A stretch of 40,908 nucleotides of DNA from Flavobacteriaceae bacterium (GCA_947378465.1 CANCJZ010000002.1:1-40908), one strand, 5' to 3'; positions 1-10,342 are shown, counted from the stretch's first letter. A program made the numbers and translations. The notes: generated by a model from the letters alone, not told the origin.

Positions 1-2
1 TT

Positions 3-1037
3 ATTCATGGACATGAAGATACAAATAATGAGTTTTTTGATAAAAAGGGCAGAAGAATAAAAGAGTACAAAACTACTATTTTAAGACAAATATCACCAAT
101 TAATGATTTAAAAGCGATCTATGAATGCATAAAAATAGTAAGAAAAGAAAAACCTGATTTCATTCATGCACATAGCGCAAAAGGGGGAGTAATCGGAAGA
201 ATTGTAGGAATATTAACTAGAACTAAAGTTTTATTTACTCCTCATGCTTTTTCCTATTTAAGCGAACAAAATAAATTAAAAAGATTTATTTTTTTATTTA
301 TTGAAAAAACACTTTCCACAAGCAATAATGTTTTAATAGCGACTTCAAATTCTGAAAAAAATAGAGCTATCAATGAGGTTGGTTATAAAAAAAGTAAAGC
401 ATTAATTTTTAATAACAGTATTAACCCAATCAATATATCGGATGCATTAACTATTCAAAAAACTTGGCCTGATGAATATATATGTACTGTAGGGAGACCT
501 TGCTTTCAAAAAAACATTGATTTTATGATTAAAGTAATTTATGAAATAAAAAAAATAAAAGACATTCATTTAGTTGTTATGGGTGTCGGTTATCATGCGG
601 ATCAATTAGAAATTGTAGAAAAATTAATTGTAGAATTAGATTTGACTCAAAATGTTACTTTATTGAATTGGACTTCAAGAGAAGATGTTTTACAAATTAT
701 AAGAAACTCAAAAATTTATATTTCAACTTCAAGATATGAAGGATTACCTTATTCAATAATTGAAGCATTAGCACTTTCAAAACCATGTGTGGTTTCAAAT
801 TGTGATGGAAATAAAGATTTAATACAAGATGGATACAATGGATTTGTTATAGACAAGTTAGAATTGCAAACATTCACTGAAAAAATATTATTATTGTTGG
901 AGAATAATTCTTTATTAAATGAGTTCTCAGAAAATGCTTATAAATCATTTGATGAAAATTATAATATTGACTCCAACATATCTATTTTAGAAAAAATTTA
1001 TTATTCAAATTCCAAGAAATATAACAAAACTCTCTAA
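3..1037 (+). CDS. Glycosyltransferase family 4/1-like, 5'-truncated by window edge
   Basis: The frame of ORF 525..1037 is open back to position 3 (IHGHEDTNNEFFDKKGRRIKEYK...FIHAHSAKGGVIGRI...LFTPHAFSY...CTVGRPCFQKNIDFMIKV). C-terminal 'STSRYEGLPYSIIEALALSKPCVVSNCDGNKDLI' is a GT4 E-x7-E-type motif. Confidence 0.85.
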   Translation: MHGHEDTNNEFFDKKGRRIKEYKTTILRQISPINDLKAIYECIKIVRKEKPDFIHAHSAKGGVIGRIVGILTRTKVLFTPHAFSYLSEQNKLKRFIFLFIEKTLSTSNNVLIATSNSEKNRAINEVGYKKSKALIFNNSINPINISDALTIQKTWPDEYICTVGRPCFQKNIDFMIKVIYEIKKIKDIHLVVMGVGYHADQLEIVEKLIVELDLTQNVTLLNWTSREDVLQIIRNSKIYISTSRYEGLPYSIIEALALSKPCVVSNCDGNKDLIQDGYNGFVIDKLELQTFTEKILLLLENNSLLNEFSENAYKSFDENYNIDSNISILEKIYYSNSKKYNKTL

Positions 1038-1219
1038 AGGCTAAAATTAAAAGACTCTGAGTCTCCTGTATTTTTTATTTTTATAAAAAAGAAAATAATT
1101 TTTCAAAACTCTCAAGCGGAAAAACAATCCAAGAACAAGTAATTCAACATAGCTTAGACCTTGTTCCACAAAGGAAGCACTTTTCAAGTGTATATAACAG
1201 ATTCTTAATTATTTATAAT

Positions 1220-1502
1220 CGCTTTTTACCTCAGGAAATTTCTTTTCACCAAAAGAAATCTCTTTTTCCCTCAGGGAATCTCCTTTTGTTGTAAGGGAAT
1301 CTCTTTTCCTTTCCAGAAAACTCTTTTTGTCTCGAGGAAATCTCTTTTAGTGAAAGGAAAACCCTTTTAGTGAAATGAAAACTCTTTTTGTGTCGAGGAA
1401 ATCTCTTTTAGTAAAAAGAAATCTCTTTTAGTGAAAAGAAAACTCTTTTGGTAAAAAGAAAACTCTTTTGGTAAAAAGAAATCTCTTTTAATAAAAAGAA
1501 AC
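1220..1502. repeat. Degenerate tandem array, about 14 units of 20-21 bp, consensus ~CTCTTTTAGTGAAAAGAAAT
   Basis: Direct reading: units begin at 1220, 1240, 1260, 1280, 1301, 1321, 1342, 1362, 1382, 1403, 1423, 1443, 1463, 1483; the array ends at CTCCGGAG (1503-1510). Many units contain a dyad (TCTTTT-N4-AAAAGA; TTCCC-TCA-GGGAA). Confidence 0.9.
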
Positions 1503-1711
1503 CTCCGGAGTAATTTCTATGATACTTATGATACTTTTTCAAATAAAAAAGCAATTGCAATGGTTCTCTTTTAATGATGGTTTTAATTCTGTTTTATCAA
1601 ATTAATTTAGAAAAGAATTGCTCCAAAATATTCAAAGAAAATTAATAACTTGCGCGCTATTATCAAGGGCAAAAATTGATTGCCAAAAACCATTCAACAG
1701 TTACCGCATAA

Positions 1712-3040
1712 ATGAATCTTACTATTAAATTTTTTCAAAATATATTGTTGAAAACTAAAGAAGTATTAAAAAATGCAGAAGGTTCATTGTATCTTTTGGC
1801 TATCGTATTGTCAACACTTCCATTGGGTAATATTTATGTGAGCATTGCCACTATACTTTTTTTGGTAATTACTTTTTTCAGCGTTAAGAAATCCTTATTC
1901 AAGATTCAAAAAGATTTTTATTTCCCTATAGTTTTCTTTTTGGTAATGATAATGTCGTTGATATGGTCGGTTAATATTCAAAGTTCATTATCAGGTTTAC
2001 AAAAATCACTTTCCTTTATTGTATTTCCATTTGCTTTTTTTGCTTTACCTAATTTCAACAAAGATTTACTAAATAAGATTTTTAAAATCTTTAGTTTTTC
2101 AATGTCATTTTATGCCTTGTTTTATTTGTTAAACGCATTAGTTGGTTTTGTTGATACACACGACTTCTCTTTGTTTTTTTATAACAGTTTAGTTCCTATT
2201 GATCCAGGGGCAGTGTATATGTCGGTTTTTGCCTCCTTTGCCTTATTTTATTTTATTCAATTGAGTCATAAAAGTGGTTTTGAAATAATAGCACTTTCAA
2301 TACTAACCATTTTTCTTTTTTTACTTTCCTCTAAAAGTATTATTACTGTTGATTTTATAATTATCATTTGTTATTATGCTTTTTTTGCTGAAATTCCTTC
2401 AAGTACCAAAACCTTGACGATTTTCATGGTTTCAGTATTTTTATTTTTCTCGATATTTTTTGTCAAGGAAGTTAAAGAGCGTTTTATGATTGAATATGAA
2501 ACTGCATTTGTGGACAACACCCTTGAAAATTCATTAGAAAAAGCAAATGTAAAAACCCATAATATTAGTATTAAGGAAGCATGGAATGACACTAAATTCA
2601 ATAAAACTGATTTCTTTCCAGGAACTGCATTGCGAATTTATCAAATCAGAATATTTAAAGAAATAATGTTAGAAAACAATAAGTTTCTAACTGGATTTGG
2701 ACTTGAGTCCTCTCAAGAACAAATCAGAATAAAATCATTAGAAAACAATTTACACCAGGATTATGGCGAATATAATTTCCATAACCAATACCTTCAAACG
2801 TTTGCTGAACTCGGGATTTTAGGATTAATAGTATTAGTATGGATGTTGTTTGTCAATATCATAAACGCTTTGCGTAATAAAGATTTTCTACATATTGCTT
2901 TCGCAATTACAATGATAATGTTATTTTTGTCAGAGTCGTTCTTTTGTAGACAACGCGGAATTGTGTTTTTTATAGTTCTATATTGTCTTTTTAATGTTAC
3001 AACTACCAAACAAATAAACAAAAACCCCCTTATACCATGA
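1712..3040 (+). CDS. O-antigen ligase / Wzy-like polysaccharide polymerase, polytopic membrane protein
   Basis: 442 aa, many hydrophobic segments, large loop followed by '[25 protein letters not shown]', typical of the Wzy_C/O-antigen ligase family; polysaccharide gene context. Confidence 0.75.
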   Translation: MNLTIKFFQNILLKTKEVLKNAEGSLYLLAIVLSTLPLGNIYVSIATILFLVITFFSVKKSLFKIQKDFYFPIVFFLVMIMSLIWSVNIQSSLSGLQKSLSFIVFPFAFFALPNFNKDLLNKIFKIFSFSMSFYALFYLLNALVGFVDTHDFSLFFYNSLVPIDPGAVYMSVFASFALFYFIQLSHKSGFEIIALSILTIFLFLLSSKSIITVDFIIIICYYAFFAEIPSSTKTLTIFMVSVFLFFSIFFVKEVKERFMIEYETAFVDNTLENSLEKANVKTHNISIKEAWNDTKFNKTDFFPGTALRIYQIRIFKEIMLENNKFLTGFGLESSQEQIRIKSLENNLHQDYGEYNFHNQYLQTFAELGILGLIVLVWMLFVNIINALRNKDFLHIAFAITMIMLFLSESFFCRQRGIVFFIVLYCLFNVTTTKQINKNPLIP

Positions 3041-4020
3041 AAAGAATATTAATTACAGGAGCAGCTGGTTTTCTAGGATCACACTTGTGCGACCGATTTA
3101 TAAAAGAAGGTTATTATGTAATTGGGATGGACAATCTTATTACAGGTGACTTAAAAAATATTGAGCATCTTTTTAAATTAGAAAACTTTGAGTTTTATCA
3201 TCATGATATTACAAAGTTTGTTCATATTCCGGGACAATTAGATTATATCCTACATTTTGCATCACCCGCTAGTCCAATCGATTATTTGAAAATTCCAATT
3301 CAAACTTTGAAAGTAGGATCTTTAGGAACTCACAACCTTTTAGGTTTGGCAAGAGTAAAAAATGCAAGAATATTAATAGCATCCACTTCTGAAATCTATG
3401 GAGATCCATTAGTTCACCCACAAACGGAAGAATATTATGGAAATGTAAATACCATTGGACCTAGAGGAGTATATGATGAAGCGAAACGTTTCCAAGAGTC
3501 AATTACCATGGCATATCATACTTTTCACGGTGTAGAAACTAGAATTGTTCGTATTTTCAATACTTATGGACCTAGAATGCGATTAAACGACGGTCGTGTA
3601 ATTCCTGCTTTTATTGGGCAAGCCTTAAGAGGTGAGGATTTGACCATTTTTGGTGATGGAATGCAAACTCGATCTTTCTGTTATGTGGATGATCAAGTAG
3701 AAGGGATTTATAGATTATTACTTTCCGATTATCATTTACCAGTGAACATCGGAAATCCAGATGAAATAACGATTAAAGATTTTGCCGAAGAGATTATTAA
3801 ACTTACCGGTACCAATCAAAAAGTAGTATATCATCCACTTCCAATTAATGATCCTTTACAACGTCAACCCGACACTACCAAAGCAAAACAAATTTTGGGT
3901 TGGGAAGCGAAAGTGAATCGTGCAGAAGGAATGAAAATTACTTATGAGTATTTCAAATCATTATCCACAGAAGAATTATTAAAAGAAGAGCATAAAGATT
4001 TCTCAAAATATATTAGTTAA
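3037..4020 (+). CDS. NAD-dependent epimerase/dehydratase, UDP-glucuronate decarboxylase-like
   Basis: N-terminal GAAGFLGSH Rossmann motif, YDEAK (YxxxK), '[37 protein letters not shown]' characteristic of UXS-type SDRs. Start overlaps the upstream stop (ATGA). Confidence 0.85.
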   Translation: MKRILITGAAGFLGSHLCDRFIKEGYYVIGMDNLITGDLKNIEHLFKLENFEFYHHDITKFVHIPGQLDYILHFASPASPIDYLKIPIQTLKVGSLGTHNLLGLARVKNARILIASTSEIYGDPLVHPQTEEYYGNVNTIGPRGVYDEAKRFQESITMAYHTFHGVETRIVRIFNTYGPRMRLNDGRVIPAFIGQALRGEDLTIFGDGMQTRSFCYVDDQVEGIYRLLLSDYHLPVNIGNPDEITIKDFAEEIIKLTGTNQKVVYHPLPINDPLQRQPDTTKAKQILGWEAKVNRAEGMKITYEYFKSLSTEELLKEEHKDFSKYIS

Positions 4021-5369
4021 TGAAAAATAAAGTTGGAAGATATTCCAAATATTTAAGGCCAATATCAATAATTTTAGATTTACTAATTATTAATTTTTTG
4101 GCTTTTATCTTTCTAAAAGATAATTTGTTTTCGCTATATTTTTCAATTTTTCTTTGTTTATCTTGGATTATAATTGCTATTAATGTTGGCTTTTATGAAG
4201 TGTATAGATTTACAAAAGGAATATCAATATTTAATAAGACAAGCAAACAATTTTTGTTGTTTACAATTGTTTGCTTTTCTTTTTCTGGATTTTATGATAA
4301 AAGTACCGATACCAAAACGGTATTAACCTATATTTTCTTTTCGTTCCTATTCGTTGTTTTTTTCAAACTTGGAATTTATTTCTTTTTAAAAAAATACCGC
4401 TCTTTATTTGGAGGAAATATTAGAAATGTAATGATCATTGGAGACGGTAGTAATGCAGTTCAATTGTTGAAATTGTTTAATGAAAACCATGATTATGGAT
4501 GTAAAGTTATTAGAACAGTAACTTTTGGATCTAACAAAAGTTCTCAAATTGAAGATTCACTTCATTTTGCTTCCGACAATAACATTGATGTTGTGTATTG
4601 CTCTTTATTTGGCTTGACCAAAAAAGAGATTAATAAAATAATAGATTATTCCGAAAACAATTTAAGAACCATTAAGTTTTTACCCGAAAACGATGAAGTA
4701 TTTTCAGGAAATCAAAAGATAGAGTATTATGATTATATTCCAATTCTTTCTCTTCAAAAAACCTACCTTGATGATCCTATAACTAAAGCCATTAAAAGAT
4801 TGTTTGATATCTTTTTTTCAATTTTGGTGATTGTTCTTTTGCTCTCTTGGTTAATTCCAATTTTATCAGTTTTGATAAAATTAGAATCCAAAGGACCTGT
4901 TTTTTTTAAACAAGGAAGACCAGGAATTGGTGAAAACGAGTTTTTCTGTTATAAATTTAGGTCCATGAAAATTAATCTGACAACTGAAAAAGAGGCATCC
5001 AAAAACGACCCAAGAGTCACAAGAACGGGTCGATTTATTCGAAAAACCAGTTTAGATGAAATGCCTCAGTTTCTAAATGTTTTACTTGGAGATATGTCGG
5101 TTGTTGGACCTCGTCCTCACTTATGGTCCCAAAATAAAGCATATGGAAAAAAAATCAACAAATACATGATGCGTCATTATGTGAAACCAGGTATTACAGG
5201 TTTAGCTCAAGTAAAAGGCTATAGAGGAGAAATCGAAACCGATGAAGATATGATTAATAGAATTACACTTGATGTGTTTTATATTGAAAATTGGTCTTTA
5301 ATTTTAGATATTAAAATTATCTTCCAAACGGTAATCAATATTTTTAAAGGTGAGGAAAAGGCGTACTAA
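4020..5369 (+). CDS. Polyprenyl glycosylphosphotransferase (WcaJ/WbaP-like initiating sugar transferase)
   Basis: N-terminal TM region, CoA-binding-like central domain, C-terminal 'KRLFDIFFS...KGPVFFKQGRPGIGENEFFCYKFRSMK...TSLDEMPQFLNVLLGDMSVVGPRPH'. Confidence 0.9.
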   Translation: MKNKVGRYSKYLRPISIILDLLIINFLAFIFLKDNLFSLYFSIFLCLSWIIIAINVGFYEVYRFTKGISIFNKTSKQFLLFTIVCFSFSGFYDKSTDTKTVLTYIFFSFLFVVFFKLGIYFFLKKYRSLFGGNIRNVMIIGDGSNAVQLLKLFNENHDYGCKVIRTVTFGSNKSSQIEDSLHFASDNNIDVVYCSLFGLTKKEINKIIDYSENNLRTIKFLPENDEVFSGNQKIEYYDYIPILSLQKTYLDDPITKAIKRLFDIFFSILVIVLLLSWLIPILSVLIKLESKGPVFFKQGRPGIGENEFFCYKFRSMKINLTTEKEASKNDPRVTRTGRFIRKTSLDEMPQFLNVLLGDMSVVGPRPHLWSQNKAYGKKINKYMMRHYVKPGITGLAQVKGYRGEIETDEDMINRITLDVFYIENWSLILDIKIIFQTVINIFKGEEKAY

Positions 5370-6550
5370 AATACTTGTTCATCGATCAAATATTTTATTT
5401 GCTTATCTAAATCAAAGGCTACTTGACAACTATTAAATATAGTTGTTTTCATCACCATTAACTCTGATTTCGAAAGCCGTGAAATCAATTCTAATTTAGC
5501 GTTCAAATCCTCATAATGTCCTACACTTGCAACCCATCCCAATTGGGTTTCGTTGACAATTGTTTCCCCTTCACCTCCTCCAAAATAAAGTATTGGAAAG
5601 CCCAAGCAACCATATTCAAATATTTTAGATGGCACAGATCCATAAATACGTGTTTTTAAAGGAACAATTGCAATATCATGAGTGGAAATCCTTTGGTGTA
5701 GTTCGGATCGATTGAGCATGCCGTGGAAGTGTATTTTGGACTTATTTCCGTTGTGAATGAGTTGTTCAATTTGGATTTTCTCGGAACCATCACCATAAAT
5801 ATGCAATTCAATAGGTAATCCATCTAAATTTATTTGATGGCATAATTCTAAAACGCCTTGAGCGATTCCTAATAGACCCGCATAAAATATTTTTATGGTT
5901 GGTTGTTTCTCTGTAATTAATGCTAATTTGGAAACATTGTGTTCCGGGAAATTGCGATATAAATAACAATCTTTGTTGGGGAATTTGCTTTTGATGTGTT
6001 CTATTATTTCATTCGATTGTCCTAATATAAGAGTCGCTTTTTTATAAATAATTCGTTCAAAAAACAATGAAAAACGATGTGAAATCGATTGCTCTTTAAT
6101 GGCCTTTAATTCAATAGCTGCTAGTGGCCAAAGATCGGAGACATTGAGGATAATCTTTTTGTTTTTTAAAGAGAGTATCCATACGGAGACAAATGACAGG
6201 AGTAAAGGAGGAGATTGAACGATTACTTTTTTAGGAGTTTTTCGAAATAATAAATAGAAAAACAAACTCATAATAAAGGAAGCTACTGATAGCAATCGAA
6301 TCAGCAGATTTTTACTCACACTTGGATATACCCATAGACGTTTTACAGTTATGTTCTCTCTAATTTCAGTTACTGAAAATTTACCTTTGTATTCGTCGAA
6401 AAGACGACCTTCAGGATAATTTCCCAATGGGCATACCACATTTACTTTATATCCATTTTCGTTTAACTTAAGTGCAAGTTGTTCTATTCTGTTGGCTGCA
6501 GCTCCTTTTTCAGGAGGATAGTAATTAGATATAATTAGAATCTCTTCCAT
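5366..6550 (-). CDS. Glycosyltransferase family 4 (WbuB-like)
   Basis: 'ILIISNYYPPEKGAAANRIEQLALKLNENGYKVNVVCP' N-terminus and 'PLKTRIYGSVPSKIFEYGCLGFPILYFGGGEGE' C-terminal motif. Confidence 0.85.
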   Translation of the reverse strand: MEEILIISNYYPPEKGAAANRIEQLALKLNENGYKVNVVCPLGNYPEGRLFDEYKGKFSVTEIRENITVKRLWVYPSVSKNLLIRLLSVASFIMSLFFYLLFRKTPKKVIVQSPPLLLSFVSVWILSLKNKKIILNVSDLWPLAAIELKAIKEQSISHRFSLFFERIIYKKATLILGQSNEIIEHIKSKFPNKDCYLYRNFPEHNVSKLALITEKQPTIKIFYAGLLGIAQGVLELCHQINLDGLPIELHIYGDGSEKIQIEQLIHNGNKSKIHFHGMLNRSELHQRISTHDIAIVPLKTRIYGSVPSKIFEYGCLGFPILYFGGGEGETIVNETQLGWVASVGHYEDLNAKLELISRLSKSELMVMKTTIFNSCQVAFDLDKQIKYLIDEQVF

Positions 6551-7635
6551 TATTTAGTAAGCAGTAAATCTATTATTCTTTCGGAAGCGCAGCCATCCCA
6601 TAAGTCAGGGATTCCTGCTTTACGAATTCCATTTTGAATAAATTCACTATAACTTTTTTTAAGTTGTAGCACCGAAGTTCCTACCAATGTATTGGTACCA
6701 ATACTTATTGTTTCGGGTCTTTCAGTTGAGTTTCGCATGGTAAAACAAGGAATTCCTAATACAGTTGTTTCTTCTGAAATTCCTCCACTGTCAGAAATGA
6801 CCGCAAAGCTATTTTTTATCAAATACATAAAATTCAAATAGCCTTGTGGATCGACCATAATGATGTTTTTAAAATCTAATTTGGTTTCTCCTAAGATGGA
6901 TTTTGTTCTTGGATGAATTGGAAAAATAATTTTTTTATCATCAACTAATTCATCTATCCCTTTTAACAATAGGACTAATTCATTTTCCTGATCCACATTT
7001 GAAGGACGGTGAAGAGTTACTATAACATAATTCCCCTTTTCTAATTTATATTCTTCCCAAAAAGAGGGAGGAGTGATTCGATCTAAATTTTGATAAAGCG
7101 TATCAATCATTACGTTTCCCACAAAATGAATATTCGTTGTATCAACGCCTGTTTTGATAAGATTTTCACCAGCCCAAAGCGAAGTAGTGAAAAAATAGTC
7201 AGTAATGCTATCGGTTACTATTCGATTGATTTCTTCCGGCATCGTCATATCCCCTGAACGGATTCCTGCTTCCACATGGCAAACTTTGATGTTTAATTTT
7301 TTAGCTACAATGGCACAAGCCATAGTGGAATTGACATCGCCAACCACCAACACTAAATCAGTTGGATGATTGAGCAATTCTTTTTCAAAAGCAATCATTA
7401 TTGCTGCTGTTTGTTCTGCTTGTGAACCGCTTTTTACTTCAAGGTTGGCATTGGGAAAAGGAATGTTTAACTCTTCAAAGAACGTGTCGCTGAGGTTTTT
7501 GTCATAATGTTGTCCTGTATGAACCAATCGATAGGAAACATGTGCTCCAGCGGCTTGTTTTTTCTCAATTGCCTTAATAATTGGGGCAATTTTTATAAAG
7601 TTGGGTCTCGCTCCTGCGACTATAGTTATCTTCAT
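6550..7635 (-). CDS. wecB: UDP-N-acetylglucosamine 2-epimerase (non-hydrolysing)
   Basis: 'VAGARPNFIKIAPI', 'HTGQHYDKNLSD', 'VVGDVNSTMACAIVAKKLNIKVCHVEAGIRSGDMTMPEEINRIVTD', 'ISDSGGISEE'. Confidence 0.92.
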   Translation of the reverse strand: MKITIVAGARPNFIKIAPIIKAIEKKQAAGAHVSYRLVHTGQHYDKNLSDTFFEELNIPFPNANLEVKSGSQAEQTAAIMIAFEKELLNHPTDLVLVVGDVNSTMACAIVAKKLNIKVCHVEAGIRSGDMTMPEEINRIVTDSITDYFFTTSLWAGENLIKTGVDTTNIHFVGNVMIDTLYQNLDRITPPSFWEEYKLEKGNYVIVTLHRPSNVDQENELVLLLKGIDELVDDKKIIFPIHPRTKSILGETKLDFKNIIMVDPQGYLNFMYLIKNSFAVISDSGGISEETTVLGIPCFTMRNSTERPETISIGTNTLVGTSVLQLKKSYSEFIQNGIRKAGIPDLWDGCASERIIDLLLTK

Positions 7636-7637
7636 AA

Positions 7638-8951
7638 TTATTTTACTAATGAAACGAATTGCTTTAATTTTCCACTCTTAGTTCGTTCTAATTTTTCTTT
7701 TCTATTAAAAGAAAAATGAAGACCTTCTTCTAAATAGGTAGAACTCGCCTTTTTAATATGATCTATTTGAATCGCACTTAATTCAAATTCACTGACATAT
7801 TCAATGTCAAAAGTATCAATTTTAGTTTGCTTAATAATAAATTCTTTTACATTTCCATCATCTTCAATAATACTTTTGGTAATATAGTAAAAAGTCAGAC
7901 CTGGTGATTTTTTTCCACTTGGCAATAGGGCTACATCATTAGTTCTTCCTATTAACTTTTTTAACAACGGTTTTTTGTAGCTGCTATTTTCGTCTAGTAT
8001 TCCTATATCACCTATATCATAACGGATAAATGGATGTGCTTTATTATAAAGAGAAGTAATTACGATTCTGCCTTCTTTTCCATAAGGAAGTACATTGTTA
8101 TGCTCGTCAACAATTTCTATAAAAAGAGTTTCAGAATTAACTTGCCATTCCTTTTTAGGGTTTTGAAAAGCAATCAAATCTAATTCGGAAGCTCCATATT
8201 CATTAATTATAGGCACCCCAAATTGTTTTTCCATTAATTGTTTATCTTCCTCAAAAAGCATTTCTGAGGTGACGACGCAACATTTCAAACTTGGGCAGAT
8301 AGAGTTTAATACGATGTTCTTTTTTTCAAGAAATTTAGCAAAGAGTACAATGGAACTAGTATATCCATTGATATAATCAAAATGTTTTTTGGAAAATGTT
8401 TTCAATACTTTTTCTAAAAAAACATCTGATAAGTCAAATACAGGAAAACGATATCGGTTACTAAATACATCTTTAATACGTTCTTTAGTATTCCCAACAA
8501 AGTCTAAAGGAATTCCATAGAATCGTGCTTGTAATGAGGAATTGAAGTTTAAATCAAATTGTCCAAATCGATAGAAGATATTTGCCCAAGTTAAGGCATG
8601 ACAGTATTTGTCTTTGGCAAATACAAATGGATCACCACTCGAGCCGGAAGTTTTGTTAACGTATACTTTTTTTATAACATAACCATTGGAAAGTCTTTTC
8701 TCTAATGGTTTTTGAAAGTCTTTTTTGGTCATTACGGGAATGTCTTCCCATTTTTCAATCTTTTTATCACCAATGATTTCTTGGTAAAGTCTATTTTCTT
8801 TTAAATGATGTTCAACTATTTCGTTCCTTTTGGAAGTAATGTAATTTTCAAAATTACTCTCAGAAATTGCTTGAATTTTTTCAAATGCAAATTTGGCCTT
8901 CTTTATTTGAAAACCATTTATTTGGAGCGATATGTTGAATAAATTAAACAT
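7638..8951 (-). CDS. Phenylacetate--CoA ligase/CapK-like adenylate-forming protein
   Basis: 'VNKTSGSSGDPFVFAKD', 'INEYGASELDLIAFQ', 'GRIVITSLYNKAHPFIRYDIGDIG', 'RTKSGKLKQFVSLVK'. The ORF track starts at 8975, but the first 8 codons overlap a terminator, so Met at 8951 (MFNLFN) is preferred. Confidence 0.8.
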   Translation of the reverse strand: MFNLFNISLQINGFQIKKAKFAFEKIQAISESNFENYITSKRNEIVEHHLKENRLYQEIIGDKKIEKWEDIPVMTKKDFQKPLEKRLSNGYVIKKVYVNKTSGSSGDPFVFAKDKYCHALTWANIFYRFGQFDLNFNSSLQARFYGIPLDFVGNTKERIKDVFSNRYRFPVFDLSDVFLEKVLKTFSKKHFDYINGYTSSIVLFAKFLEKKNIVLNSICPSLKCCVVTSEMLFEEDKQLMEKQFGVPIINEYGASELDLIAFQNPKKEWQVNSETLFIEIVDEHNNVLPYGKEGRIVITSLYNKAHPFIRYDIGDIGILDENSSYKKPLLKKLIGRTNDVALLPSGKKSPGLTFYYITKSIIEDDGNVKEFIIKQTKIDTFDIEYVSEFELSAIQIDHIKKASSTYLEEGLHFSFNRKEKLERTKSGKLKQFVSLVK

Positions 8952-8959
8952 AGGGTATA

Positions 8960-8987
8960 AAAAAAGGGCTAACAATTGTCAGCCCTT
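8960..8987 (-). terminator. Rho-independent terminator of the 9008-10342 gene
   Basis: On minus: AAGGGCT-GACAATTGTT-AGCCCTT followed by a T tract, just after the stop at 9008. Confidence 0.85.
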
Positions 8988-9007
8988 AAAAATAGTTCTT
9001 TTACGAA

Positions 9008-10342
9008 TTAGTTTTTAATAATTTTTACAGTTTCTGTTTTACCGTCTGCATTTAATGTAAAGAAGTAAGCTCCACTTGAAAGTGAATTTACATCAATTGT
9101 ATTTTGTAAACCGGTTAATGTTTTTTCTAAAACTACTTTACCCATAAGGTCAGTAACTCTTAATTGACAAGAATCAATTTTATCAGAAGAAATAGTTACA
9201 TTACTATTTGCTGGATTTGGACTAATTTTGAAGTTTTTAGTAGTATCAAATTTCTTAGTCGCTAAATCACCACCAAATTTATAAATCCCATCAGTTGTAG
9301 CATCAGTATTGAATCCACCACACCATCCTGTAGTTGCATCTAAGAAAGCAGGAACACCATGTTGAACATCAGCATCAATTGAAGTCCAAGTAACTCCATT
9401 ATCTTGACTGTATGCTGATCCAGCACCTGAAGTTGTATTTGCTGAAGTAGAAACTAATGTAGTAGTTCCAGGAACATAGCACATGTCAGTAAATCCAGCG
9501 TAAACCACGCCTGTAGACCATGAAGTTCCACCATTAGTAGTAGTCCAAATTTTATAAGTTGTAGCAGTATTTTTTGTACCTACAATAATACCTGTGTTGT
9601 TATCAGTAAAATACAATGAACCAAAGTTAGTTGTAGTTACACCAGCACCAAAATCAGATAAAGGAGAACTTAATTTAGTCCAAGTTAATCCCATATCAGT
9701 AGTTCTGTAAATTTTACCTTTACTTGTAGTAAACCAAAAGGAATTACCAGCATAAGCAAAACTTCCAGCATATCCCCACTCACTAGCAAGAACTGCAGGA
9801 TTGTTTGCAACAGGAACAGCAGTCCAAGTAGCACCACCATCATTAGTAGTATAGATTTCGAAATTACTTCCTACTGGGTCACCATAAGCTAAACCATTGT
9901 TAGCATCAAAAAAGTGTACTCCATCACACCATGAAGAACCAGCAGTTGTAAAAGCAGTTGTGTTTTGTGGTGTCCAAGTTAATCCACCGTCTGTAGTTTT
10001 GAATACTCCACCTAAACCATTAGTGCTATCAGCAGCACTTACCCAAGCTGTAGTTGCACTAACCGCTGAAATATTTCCAATTGTTAACGATGTGTTTCCT
10101 ACGTTAATTGTTCCAGGAACCCAAGTTGTTCCTCCATCTGTGGTTTTTGTAAATTCTTGAACAACTGCGGTACCTCCTGAAGCGTCACCAGCAATTGCCC
10201 AAACATTATTAGCATCTACGATTTGGATTCCAACAGTTGAACGTAATGCAGTGGTGAATCCAGTTGCCTGAGACGTCCACGATTGTGCATTAGCAACAAA
10301 AGAGGTAGATACTAATAATAATGATAGTAATAGTTTTTTCAT
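9008..10342 (-). CDS. Secreted Asp-box/YCF48-like beta-propeller protein with T9SS type A sorting domain
   Basis: Signal peptide MKKLLLSLLLVSTSFVANAQS; six Asp-box-like motifs (TTDGGTTW, TTDGGLTW, TNDGGATW, TTDMGLTW, TTNGGTSW, SQDNGVTW); C-terminal 'FKISPNPANSNVTISSDK...LRVTDLMGKVVLEKTL...LSSGAYFFTLNADGKTETVKIIKN'. Confidence 0.88.
   Translation of the reverse strand: MKKLLLSLLLVSTSFVANAQSWTSQATGFTTALRSTVGIQIVDANNVWAIAGDASGGTAVVQEFTKTTDGGTTWVPGTINVGNTSLTIGNISAVSATTAWVSAADSTNGLGGVFKTTDGGLTWTPQNTTAFTTAGSSWCDGVHFFDANNGLAYGDPVGSNFEIYTTNDGGATWTAVPVANNPAVLASEWGYAGSFAYAGNSFWFTTSKGKIYRTTDMGLTWTKLSSPLSDFGAGVTTTNFGSLYFTDNNTGIIVGTKNTATTYKIWTTTNGGTSWSTGVVYAGFTDMCYVPGTTTLVSTSANTTSGAGSAYSQDNGVTWTSIDADVQHGVPAFLDATTGWCGGFNTDATTDGIYKFGGDLATKKFDTTKNFKISPNPANSNVTISSDKIDSCQLRVTDLMGKVVLEKTLTGLQNTIDVNSLSSGAYFFTLNADGKTETVKIIKN

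Noticed and set aside
525-1037. Short standalone 170 aa glycosyltransferase or pseudogene
   Set aside because: The frame is open back to position 3 with GT-like sequence, so this is a window-edge truncation.
1051-1075. Terminator after the first glycosyltransferase (AGACT-CTG-AGTCT then T-rich)
   Set aside because: Only 5 bp arms with a 3 nt loop and a displaced T tract; too weak to call.
1220-1510. Possible CRISPR array
   Set aside because: Units are contiguous 20-21 bp degenerate tandem repeats with no unique spacers, and no cas genes are in the window.
2374-3021. Minus-strand ORFs 2374-2601 and 2794-3021
   Set aside because: Antisense to a convincing membrane protein gene, no recognisable domains.
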